The notes under the pieces were generated by a model that had not been told where the DNA came from, made no database searches, and was given only the letters and a program-made list of their open reading frames with translations. From assembly GCF_963678635.1 (NCBI RefSeq), contig NC_087065.1:12731579-12795578 (forward strand): a DNA stretch of 64,000 nucleotides, written 5' to 3'. Source of the stretch: Symsagittifera roscoffensis (taxonomy: Eukaryota > Xenacoelomorpha > Acoela > Convolutidae). The first letter of the stretch is position 1; every line of letters starts with the position of its first letter. Below are positions 1 to 9,184 of the stretch, piece by piece. A program made the translations under genes and the position numbers.

Positions 1-381
1 TAAATTTCGACTTTTTAAAGTGCAGATTTTGATAGATTTTGTTGAAATGAGCTAAGACATATTATTGCCCTGAGCTCAACTTTGGAAGATATTTCAGCTG
101 AGATCCTTTTTAATAAAAGTTTGGGGGCTTACAGATTGCCATTTGACCAATTTGAGGAAATAAGAGCGCGATATTTTCGTATTAGTAACGTGTGAGCGGA
201 GATTTATTCCGTCTGAGAAAATGCATCGACACTAAACTAGCCCTGCTACTTAGTCCATTTAACACCAATTGGGGATGGCTACTGGAAAATTGAAAAATAA
301 TGTTAATTTTTTTAAACTAAGCAAATACAATTACCAGACTTTATTTGGCAGCCGGAATATTCAAGGCTGAACCCTGATACG
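1..381 (-). repeat. Hairpin-ended interspersed repeat, family R1, cut by window edge
   Basis: Reverse-complement copy of the family seen complete at 7551-8070 and 23693-24209. The recognisable head (a CAGGG...CCCTGA-type hairpin followed by TTCCGACTGCC) lies at about 350-381 in inverted orientation. Internal blocks such as the AAATTGGTCAAATGGCAATC segment (near 140-165, inverted) are shared with the other copies. It is non-coding. Confidence 0.7.
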
Positions 382-599
382 ACCAGTTTTCTTAATAAGG
401 ATAAAAGCGTAAAAAATGACGATGTATCTCGGAACTCATAGTTGAAGCAATTAACGCAATTTAAAACACTTGTAGATTGATAACTGATTGTTCCCCGTGT
501 GTGCACTCAATCTCCGTAATGATTAAAAACTCAAAGGCATGAATCACCAAAGGATTGAGAGGATATCTGAATCACCCTCAGGGAATCGACGACTTGCCT

Positions 600-900
600 T
601 TGTACTGTTTGAGAAATCCATTTTTGGCTGACTGACCCTAAAACTTGTTTAAAGTTTTTTTTGCGAACTTTGGAGGAAGAAACAGGCAAAAAAAGCGTTT
701 TTAAGCACTTTTCGGAAAAATTTGACAAAGATATCGTGTTTTTTTTGGCTCGCAATCCCACCTCTAAATTAGTATATTTTGGCTCGGAAGGCGCAAAATA
801 TACTAGCTTTGAGGTAGGAGCGCGAGCCAAAAAAACGCTATTTTTATGGTCAAATTTTTCCAAAAAGTGCTTAAAAAATTGGTCGCCAAAGTTGGTCTGA
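600..900. repeat. Foldback-type interspersed repeat, family R2
   Basis: Short repeat whose core is itself an imperfect hairpin: a GCACTTTT...AAAAATTTGAC block and a GGCTCG block face GCGCGAGCC and AAATTTTTCCAAAAAGTGC, around a segment reading GGCTCGGAAGGCGCAAA. Related copies lie at 2990-3420, 4900-5250, 5400-5650 and 5880-6130, with a fragment at 61500-61620. No coding capacity can be supported; the short frames through it are chance. Confidence 0.65.
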
Positions 901-1078
901 TTGAAATACCACCCAAAGCATAAATCTTTGATTACTTTTTTGGAGAGTCGGGAAAATAACTATTACTACAAGCAATACACGTGAGCTTGAAAATGCTTAA
1001 AGGTTTGCAGCTGAAGTCTTGTTTTTTTTTGTTCCAAAATAGGGAAATCTTTATTTAATAAACAATGGAGGTACTTAC

Positions 1079-1191
1079 GATCCACCGAACTAACACAATG
1101 TGCTGCAGTTAGTAGGAAACGTTCACTAATCAAGGTTGCTCCACAAAACCTCGGACCAAAAGTCAGTTTGGCATAAAAACGTCTCGGCTGA
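1079..1191 (-). pseudogene. Trypsin-like (S1) serine protease exon, copy A (orphan exon)
   Basis: This exon would encode the part of a chymotrypsin-fold protease with the active-site histidine: FCGATLISERFLLTAAHCV matches the family pattern CGG(S/T)LI...VLTAAHC. On the minus strand it is bounded by a good acceptor (CTATTACAG, ending at 1192) and a canonical donor (GTAAGTAC, from 1078). No exon with the catalytic Asp or Ser follows nearby, so this is an isolated exon rather than a gene. Two more copies occur at 2107-2206 and 6368-6480, always in the same repeat context, so it travels as part of a duplicated block. It may be a remnant of a duplicated protease gene or an exon carried by a repeat. 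The product is not functional alone. Confidence 0.75.
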
Positions 1192-2106
1192 CTGTAATAG
1201 CAGGTGTGTTCAGTGTTCATTCAAGTTAAAGCTGATCAAACTACTGATTGCAGCAAAAATTGAAGATGAAAAAAGATGACAAGTTATTACATAAGTGCTT
1301 CTGTAGTAATTAGTAGATGGATAACTACATGAGCAAATCGGAAAGAGTTCTAAACTAGTTTTTTTAAAACCAATTGTATTATTGATAAAAATATCTCTAA
1401 AAATTATTACTAACTAACCAATCATATTCCATCACTAACATTGACACTTATTGGTTAGCGCTGAAACTAGTTGTAGCTTCAACATCAGAACAGTTTGAAT
1501 AAATCTATGATTACAGTTGTTCTCCTTCTGGATTAATTCCAAGAACTAACTCGTAATTACCAGTATACACTAGATCTATTGAGACTAGGAGATATAAGAG
1601 TCAGATTAACATTGGTATTAGACTAAGAAATTGCACAAATCTATCTGTCCGAAATTATTATAGCAAGACGAACAGACGGTGTACCTTATCTGAAATTACT
1701 CTTATATCTCCTAGTCTCAGTATATCTGGTGTATGCTGGTATTTACGAGTTAGTTCTTGGAGTTTATCTAGAGGGAGAACAACTGTAGTCTTGGATTTGT
1801 TCAAACTGTCTGGTTCTGTAATTACAAGTAGTTTCAGCACTTATAAAGTGTCAATGATACTAATAGAATATGTTTGGTTGGTTAAAAATTTTTTTATAGA
1901 AGTATTTTTTTCAATTTTGTATTTGGTTTACAAAAACTAGTTTAGAACTGGTTCCATAATGCTCCTGTAGTTATCCATCTACTAGTTACTACAGAAGCAT
2001 TCATGTAATGCATTGTCATCTTTTTTCATTTTAAGTTTTTGCTGCAATCAGCAGTTTGATCAGCTTTTTTTGAATGAGCAGTGAACACATACACCTGCTG
2101 TTATAA

Positions 2107-2206
2107 TCAGCCGAGACTTTTTAATGCAAGATGACTATTTGTAGATCGAATTCGATTAGTGAAAGTTTCTTACTAACTGCAGCACATTGTGTCAGTACGG
2201 TCGATC
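2107..2206 (+). pseudogene. Trypsin-like exon, copy B (decayed)
   Basis: Counterpart of the exon at 1079-1191 on the other palindrome arm. It still encodes the ESFLLTAAHCVS histidine motif, but it is about 13 bp shorter, its upstream half is scrambled with a stop in frame, and the donor has changed from GTAAGT to GTAAAT. It is broken. Confidence 0.75.
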
Positions 2207-2369
2207 GTAAATACATCCATTATCTTTTAAACATAGAGTTTTCCGTTTCGGGACAAAAAAAAACAAGACTTCAGCTGCAAAAATTTACGCATTTTCAAGC
2301 TCGCGTGTTTTGCTTGTAATAATAGTTATTTTCCCGACTCTCAAAAGAAGTAATCAAAGGTTTTTGCTT

Positions 2370-2990
2370 TGGGTGGTATTGCATTCGGACCAACTTTGGC
2401 GATAGACACAATAGATGTTATCAGTAGCAAATTTAGGGACAAGTAATTCAACTCCCCTCAGCCCCGTCCCACTCCCCCTCAAAGCTTCGACCGCTGACGA
2501 TCCAAGGATACTGTTTCCAGACATCCTCTTTTAGATGAGCGATCCTAAAACTTTTCTAACTTTTCGACCCTAAATCTTTAGTGTCAGTACAATTAAATTT
2601 TGAGACGGCAGTACGCTCTAAGAAAACTGCAATCTTTCGGTTAAAACTTTTTAAAGAAGGACTGACAACGCATTTTTTAGCCTGTGTTTTTTAAAATTCG
2701 CCTGCTGCGTAGAGCACTGGTTCTAAGTAGGGTCTTTATAGTGTTTTGGCATATTTTGAATTAAAAGGGCTGTAGCCTAATGTATACATTGGTTGATCCA
2801 GATGGTGTGGAGTGGGTTAGAGTATACCCCGCCCCTTCCAATTTTGCGCCTCGTCTTCTGTAGTTTGAATCATCTGTTCTAAAATTTTCTGAATGAGCTA
2901 GAATGTTCTAGTAAGCAAAATTTAATTGTTCCCATCCACTTTTTTGCGCTCAGGGATTCGACGACCTGACTTTGCACTGTTTGAGATATT
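2370..2990. repeat. Block shared only by copies B and C of the duplicated unit
   Basis: This segment matches the reverse complement of about 5640-6170, including its GTATACCCCGCCCC and TGTATACATT landmarks. It is absent from the left palindrome arm, where sequence near 890 joins directly to the equivalent of about 2390. It contains a further R2-like repeat. No gene is visible. Confidence 0.7.
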
Positions 2991-3420
2991 CATTTTTGGA
3001 TGACCAATCGAAAAATTTTTCTAAAATATGTTTGCGATTTTTGGAGAAAAAAACAGGCAATAAAAGGCGTTTTTAAGCACTTTTTGGAAAAATTTGACAG
3101 AAATCATCGTGTTTTTTTGGCTCACGCTTGCACCTCAAAACTAGTATATTTCGGCTCGGAAGGCGCAAAGTATACTAACTTTGAGATAGGAGCGCGAGCC
3201 AAAAAAACGCATTTTTTTGGACAAATTTTTCCAAAAAGTGCTTAAAAACGCCTTTTATTGCCTGTTTTTTCCTCCAAAATTCGCAAAAAAAAAATTTAGA
3301 CAAATTTTAGGGTCAGTCAGCCAAAAATGGATTTCTCAAACAGTACAAAGGCAAGTCGTCGAATCCCTGAGGGTGATTCAGGGATCCTCTCGATCCGTTG
3401 GTGATTCAAGCCTTTGAGTT
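2990..3420. repeat. Family R2 repeat, palindrome right arm
   Basis: Reverse-complement partner of 530-900, with the same hairpin core. It ends in the motif CGTCGAATCCCTGAGGG, also found at 5220-5250 and 5620-5640, which appears to be one boundary of the R2 family. Confidence 0.6.
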
Positions 3421-3565
3421 TTTAATCATTACGGAGGTTGAGTGCACACACGAGGAACAATCAGTTATCAATCTACAAGTGTTTTAAATTGCGTTAATTG
3501 CTTCAACTATGAGTTTCGAGATAAATCGTCATTTTTACGCATTTATCTTTATTACGAAAACTGGT

Positions 3566-3992
3566 CGTATCAGGGTTTAGCCTTGAATATTCCGACTGCC
3601 AAATAAGGTAATTGTATTTGTTTTACAAATGGTGAAATTTAAAAAAAAATAAGATTATGTTTCAATTTTCCAGTAGTCATCCCCAATTGGTGTTAATTGG
3701 ACTAATTAGCAGGGCTAGTTTAGTTTCGATGCGTTTTCTCAGACGGATTAAATCTCCGTTCACACGTTACTAATACAAAAATGTTGCGCTTTTCTTTCCT
3801 CAAATTGGTCAAATGGCAATCTGTAAGCCCCCAAACTTTTAATTAAAAAGGATCTCAGCTGAAATATCTTCCAAAAGTTGAGAGCTCAGGGCAATAAATT
3901 CATATCAACAAAATCCATCAAAATCTGCACTTTAAAAAGTCGAAATTTACCTTGAGAAAAAACCAACCCGGGCACAAATTTTATGTCAGTTT
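3566..3992 (+). repeat. Hairpin-ended repeat, family R1
   Basis: Starts CGTATCAGGG and shares the ATTCCGACTGCC head and the internal blocks (AGACGGATTAAATCTCCG, CAAATTGGTCAAATGGCAATC, AAAGTCGAAATTT, GGGCACAAAT) with the copies at 7551-8070 and 23693-24209. It is a diverged relative; the tail hairpin is degraded. Confidence 0.7.
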
Positions 3993-4859
3993 CCTCAAAA
4001 CTTTACATAATTATAAAAAAGCGCTTTTAAATCAATTCATTGCGACTAAAAAATATTATTACATTTGGAACTCATTGGTTCAATATACTCATTATGCTGG
4101 AGTAAAAAAAATAATTTTGTGAAAACCTCATTTTTGGCCTCTGAAAACGGTCTAAATAATAAAACCAGTCCAAACATATATTTTCAATGATATTTTTTTT
4201 GAAGTCGGAACAATTGACACAAACGATCTCAATGAAAATTACTCACCAATGATACCTGATATGAAAATGAGACCAAATAAGTTTGTTAAAATTATTCACA
4301 AATTATATCCTTTTGCTCAAATCATCTTGAATCTTATGGTTGTTCTCTTGATCCTCGCCAACCAAATTAACTAAAAAATATAATAATGTTTACTGGAGAA
4401 TATAATTGTGATAATATTTTTTCGTCCCAAGATGTCAACAATTTTTTCCTAACTTCTCTTCAATTAATGGAATTCATTAGCTGAAATTTTTGCAAAAAAC
4501 TCTAGTTTTTGAGATTTTTAAATTTCTTGAATTCTTATTGTTCAATTTTTATTTTTTTCCTTAAATTGTCTCCTCAAAAAATTCCATTTTTTTAAAAATG
4601 GAAATGATTGTTAATATGACTCTTAATGATTTGTGTTTGAGAAAATCTTGAAAAATCTTTTGAATGCATTTTTTCTTCCGTCCAAATAAAATGGATTTTT
4701 GTATGTAGGTATGTAGTCTATTTTAGTCTTTTTTTTTTCTTTTTCCTTCCTTTTTGATTGTTTCAACGCAAAATCAAACACCACAACGTTCTACGCACGT
4801 TTGTGCAGTTCTATCACCTCACCTATCATCACCCGTGTAGTTCTACTTTATAGTTCCAT
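3993..4859. other. AT-rich intergenic sequence
   Basis: No reading frame, RNA gene or strong repeat is recognised here. The base composition is strongly AT-biased, with long T and A runs. Confidence 0.5.
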
Positions 4860-5298
4860 CAGGGGCGGAACTAGGATTTTCTCGAGGGGGCGGATCTAGG
4901 ATTTTTTCTCAAAAATTTTGACAAAATTTTTTTTTGAAATCCGACCAAATTTTTTTTTCGAGCTCTCCTAAAGCACTTAATAGACACTGTGTCGGCCAAA
5001 TTGTCTGCGCCGCAGGCAACTTTTTGAAAACGAACAGGTTAAAAAAGCCGTTTTTTGGCACTTTTTTTGAAAGTTTTGACGAAAAATTGCTTTTTTTGGC
5101 GTTTGCTCCCCTCAAAGTTAGTATTAGTATGTATTGGCGCCAAAGATGCCTTTAGAAAAATTTTATGGTCGGTCAACCAAAAATGAATTTCTTAAAAAGC
5201 ACCAAAGGGGGGACCCTTTAGGTCGGCAGGGGTCGAATCCCTGAGGGAAAGAGGCGTCCGCCGACCCCCCCCCCCCCCCCAACCTAAATCCACGCCTG
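4860..5298. mobile_element. Small non-autonomous DNA transposon (hAT-like termini)
   Basis: Bounded by imperfect terminal inverted repeats: CAGGGGCGGAACTAGG on the left and, read inward from the right, CAGGCGTGGATTTAGG. Termini of the CAGGGGCGGAT(C/T)TAGG type are common on hAT-like MITEs. A run of about 17 C lies just inside the right end (about 5265-5281). The interior resembles family R2. The flanking 8-mers do not form a clear target duplication, so the assignment rests on the ends alone. No transposase is encoded. Confidence 0.45.
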
Positions 5299-5399
5299 AG
5301 CCCATCATCAAACAGATCTGTCCTTGTTTTACTTTGCCTTTTTACTGATAAAAAACGAGCGCTTTTTTGTATGAGAGGAAGTTTTCAATGAATATTGAA

Positions 5400-6620
5400 T
5401 GACTATACCTAGATCGAATTGGTGCGCCTTCCGAGCCAAAATATACTAATTTTGAGGTGCAAGCGCGAGCCAAAAAAACACGATATTTTCTGTCAAATTT
5501 TTCCAAAAATTGCTTAAAAACGCCTTTTTTGCCTGTTTTTTTTTCTCCAAAATTCGCAAAAATCCTCTAGAAAATTTTTTCGATCAGTCAGCCAAAAATG
5601 GATATCTCAAACAGTACAAATCAGGTCGTCGAATCCCTGAGCGCAAAAAAATGGATGAAAACAATCAAACTTTGCTTACTAGAACATTCAAGCTCATTCA
5701 GAAAATCTTAGAACAGATAATTGTGACTACAGAAGATGATAAGCAAAAGTGGAAGGGGTGGGGTATACTCTAACCCACGCCACACCATCTGGATCAACCT
5801 ATGTATACATTAGGCTACAGCCCCTTTAATTCAAATCTCCCAAAACACTATAAAGTCCCTACTTAGAACCAGTGCTCTACGACGCAGGCGAATTTTAAAA
5901 AACACAGGCCAAAAAAGGCGTTGTCAGCCCTTCGTTAAAAAGTTTTAACCGAAAGAGTGCATTTTTTTGGAGCGTACTTCCGTCTCAAAATTAGTTTGTA
6001 CTGGCCCTAAAGACCCTTTGGACAAATTTTAGGATCATTCAGCTAAAAATGGATGTCTGGAAATAGTATCTTTGGGTCGTCAGGGGTCGAAGCTTTGAGG
6101 AGGGTGGGGGACGGGGTGGGGGAGTTAAGTTACTTGTCCCTAAATTTGCTACTGATAACAACTATTGTGTCGATCGCCAAAATTGGTCCGAATGAAATAC
6201 CACCCAAAGCATAAATCTTTGATTACTTTTTTGGAGAGTCGGGAAAATAACTATTACTACAAGCAAAACACGCGAGCTTGAAAATGCGTAAATGTTTGTA
6301 GCGGAAGTCTTGCTTTTTTGTCCCGAAACTGAGAAATCTTTGTTTAATAAATAATGGAGGTACTTACGATCCACCGAACTAACACAATGTGCTGCAGTTA
6401 GAAAGAAACGTTCACTAATCAAAGTCGCTCCACAAAACACCGGACCAAAAGTCAGTTTAGCATAAAAACGTCTCGGCTGACTGTAACAGCAGGTGTGTTC
6501 AGTGTTCATTCAAATTAAAGCTGATCAAACTGCTGATTGCAGCAAAAATTTAAAATGAAAAAAGATGACAAAGTATTACATAAATGCTTCTGTAGTAATT
6601 AGTAGATGGATAACTACATG
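5400..6620 (-). repeat. Third copy of the trypsin-exon block (copy C)
   Basis: Reverse complement of about 1960-3250, including two R2 repeats, the 600-bp block missing from copy A, the trypsin-like exon and the sequence on its 5' side up to the GTAGTTATCCATCTACTA landmark. It stops abruptly near 6620, where the palindrome arms continue into different sequence. Confidence 0.75.
6368..6480 (-). pseudogene. Trypsin-like serine protease exon, copy C (orphan exon)
   Basis: Best preserved of the three copies: QPRRFYAKLTFGP is followed by the CGATLISER...LTAAHC histidine motif. It has a canonical minus-strand acceptor (CTGTTACAG, ending at 6481) and donor (GTAAGTACC, from 6367). The length of 113 bp equals copy A. 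The reading frame is open across the exon but no partner exon with the Asp or Ser active-site motif is found nearby, so it is annotated as an isolated duplicated exon. Confidence 0.75.
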
Positions 6621-7550
6621 GGCCATAGTTATTACAAATAGATAGTTTTTCTTCAAAAATGCATTATAGTATATTCATTTTGTAGAATAAACGATTATAT
6701 TTTTTGTCTTTTGCTATGAAATTCCTCCTAGTTTCAATTATTTTCCATTGAAACTTCTGGAAGATCCAAGAATTTTTTCAAAACTGGTTTCTGAATCAAA
6801 ACGAAATATGTTTTCTCGAAAATTTTTAACACACCCACCTAATAAAACCATTGACAATTAAAGACGTTGACTTTTCCCAATTCAATTTTTCACCACTTGA
6901 CAATCCATGTGTCACCAAAGTTGATTGAAACAAAATTAGAATGAATGAAATAAAATAATCATCAATTTTATTTATTTTCATATTTTGAGATTGAGACTAG
7001 CAATTGTTTCAAATTTCACGATATTAAATTATGTCCCAGTTTGATTAGTAAATTAGCTATCCAATATTTAACACACAATCTAAATAACACAGAAACCTTG
7101 ATGTGCTTCTGTGAGTTGCTTCATTGTTTATTCAAGTTTTCAATGTTTTAACATTTAACTACATTAACAAATCCTTTTTTACCTTTTAGTTTTTTCAAAA
7201 TTGTATCAAAGTACTATGTATGATAAGTTACAATGATTATTTTATCATGGCATAGTGAACTGTACCAACTTATTCCTGACAAAGTCAGTGGGAATTTCCA
7301 CTAAATGTCTAAAATCGAAAGCGCAGTTTTTGTCGCAGATTTGGAAAAGCTGAAAGAAAATTTTAAAAAAACTTAAAACTCAAGCTAGAATTTGGAGTAT
7401 TATTTTCATAAATTGTTTTTTCTCGATATTTACTTTACGTGAAGATTTCGAAAAACAATTTTTTCTTATTCTGTCAGGGGTATCAAAAACATTTTAGGTA
7501 TTTTAGTTAACCGCTAAATTCTGTTGGAGCTAAATTTAGACAAGACATCT
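6621..7550. other. AT-rich intergenic sequence
   Basis: No gene, RNA or clear repeat is supported. Only short chance reading frames occur. Confidence 0.5.
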
Positions 7551-8070
7551 CGTATCAGGGCGAAGCCCTGAATTTTCCGACTGCCTTTTAAGATTTTATG
7601 GAGCAGTAATAACATTAAAAAGTTAAATGTGATTTAAAAAAATGAAAAAAAAACTTTTCTAAAATTTGAAATTTTTTTTATGAAATCATCCCGCACACGC
7701 CATATAAAGTACAAAAGAATAGATTTCGCTCTTTGTGACAAATCAGTTATGGCAAGTAAGCTTTTTTCAACCAATTTGGAACGATTTTTATGACGGATTA
7801 AATCTCCGCTTACGCGTTAATAGCGCGAAAGATATCGCGCGTTAGTTGTCTCAAATTGGCCAAAATGGCAATCCTTAAACCCCCATAACTTTACAAAAAA
7901 TGATCACAGGTGAAATATTTTGCAAATTTAATCTCAGAATAACAATACTTTTTGAATGATATTTAAAAAATCCGTCAAAACTGGCTAGTAGAAAAGTCGA
8001 AATTTGTCTGAAAAAAAAATCCATCCCGAGCACAAATATTCCGTTACTTTCGTATAGAAAGTCGGAACAA
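7551..8070 (+). repeat. Hairpin-ended repeat, family R1, full-length copy
   Basis: A 520-bp copy nearly co-extensive with 23693-24209. The head CGTATCAGGGCGAAGCCCTG contains a perfect hairpin (CAGGGC, GAA, GCCCTG). The tail has a CTTTCG/GAAAG hairpin followed by TCGGAACAA. The head also contains TTCCGAC, the inverse of GTCGGAA in the tail, so the ends carry short sub-terminal inverted repeats. It is non-coding. Confidence 0.75.
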
Positions 8071-8203
8071 TAATGTATTTGCCATAACTTCTTTAGACAG
8101 TGCAATAACTTTTCTAAACTTTTTTTAATCACATACATTACTTGAAGTGAGCATGCTTAGATCTGATATATTTTTTGTCTCATCGACGAGTAGAAAAAAG
8201 GAA

Positions 8204-9184
8204 CCCGCATCCAAGTTTAGGCGTAAATAATTGATTATAACGTATTATTATGATGATTTTTTGACAATTATAATCGATTATAATTACCAAAATTAGGTCT
8301 TTAGGGGATTTATAATTGATTAAAATTATGATATTTTCTAAGAGATTATAATCTTTTATAATCGATTATAATTGATTATACTTGATTATAGTTCTTACTA
8401 AAAACCCTTAAAATCAATTATATTCGATTATAACTGATTATAATCTCTTATTTTGCCGAAATTTTCCAAATTCGAATTATATCTTATGGGGTATTATTTT
8501 TGTGTCAATAAGAAAATCTCTAAAAGAGAGATCTCTTGAACACTTTGGTTCATCTGAACACAAAGTTTTACCACGAAACAAAAGTTTCATAGAGATCCTT
8601 TCATATGAGTGGAAAGGTTCTCGCGGTAGATTAAAAATAAATTTTCCGAATCAATAATGAAACTAAATCAATGTGCTGATGTTTTGGTGTTTAAAAAAGC
8701 GTAAAAAAGCCATCACAAAATAACTCTAATGGGGAAGAAAAGAAAAAAAAATTATAAATTGAATTAATTGTAAAACTTTAAAAATAATTTTCTCATTTTT
8801 CATAGGGACCAACGTCCACAAAAAACCTAAAATATAAGCAATTAAGATGCAATTTCGAAGACAAAAATGGACAAACAAAAGGGATTATAGTCAATTATAA
8901 TCGATTATAATGGATTTTTGTGCAAAACTAATGAAATAGAAATTTGAATGAAAAAAAAATGGATTATAATCAATTATAACTGATTATAATTGTATCGAAA
9001 AATAGACAAATAAATAATCGATTATAATTGATTATAATGGATTGTAATTAATTATAATTTGATTTTAAAAAGAAAGATTATAATTGATTACTAATTAACT
9101 AAAATCGATTGTCTCTCAATTTTAGTGAGACTGGTACTAAAATCGTAATTGAATCGATTATTAACGCTTGAAACTGGATGCGGG
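8204..9184. mobile_element. TIR element rich in TAATNNATTA palindromes, copy 1
   Basis: A 981-bp element with imperfect terminal inverted repeats beginning CCCGCATCCA at both ends (about 35 bp recognisable, running into GCGTTAATAATCGATTATAA). Inside are roughly twenty copies of GATTATAA/TTATAATC, many arranged as TTATAATCGATTATAA. A second copy lies at 62497-63862 and shares both termini and internal landmarks (ACCAACGTC, TTTTTGTGCAAAACTAAT-type and AGACTGGTACTAAAATC blocks). No transposase frame is present, so it is a non-autonomous element. The flanks show no clear target duplication. Confidence 0.7.

Larger units (their letters stand above)
1..3950. repeat. Giant diverged inverted repeat (palindrome)
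   Basis: The first ~1.6 kb reappears in reverse complement up to ~3950. The outer ends match (1-170 against 3781-3950), as do the hairpin-repeat block near 600-900, the trypsin-exon block, and sequence close to the centre (about 1580-1605 against 1700-1720). The spacer at the centre is only about 80-100 bp. The right arm is longer because it carries ~600 bp (about 2370-2970) missing from the left arm; a third, separate copy at 5400-6620 also has this segment, so the left arm probably lost it. The arms differ by many substitutions and indels, which argues against a simple mirror assembly artefact. The left arm runs off the window edge. Confidence 0.85.

Noticed and set aside
4852-5306. 8-bp target duplication around the hAT-like element
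   Set aside because: AGTTCCAT and AGCCCATC agree at only a few positions; not a convincing duplication.
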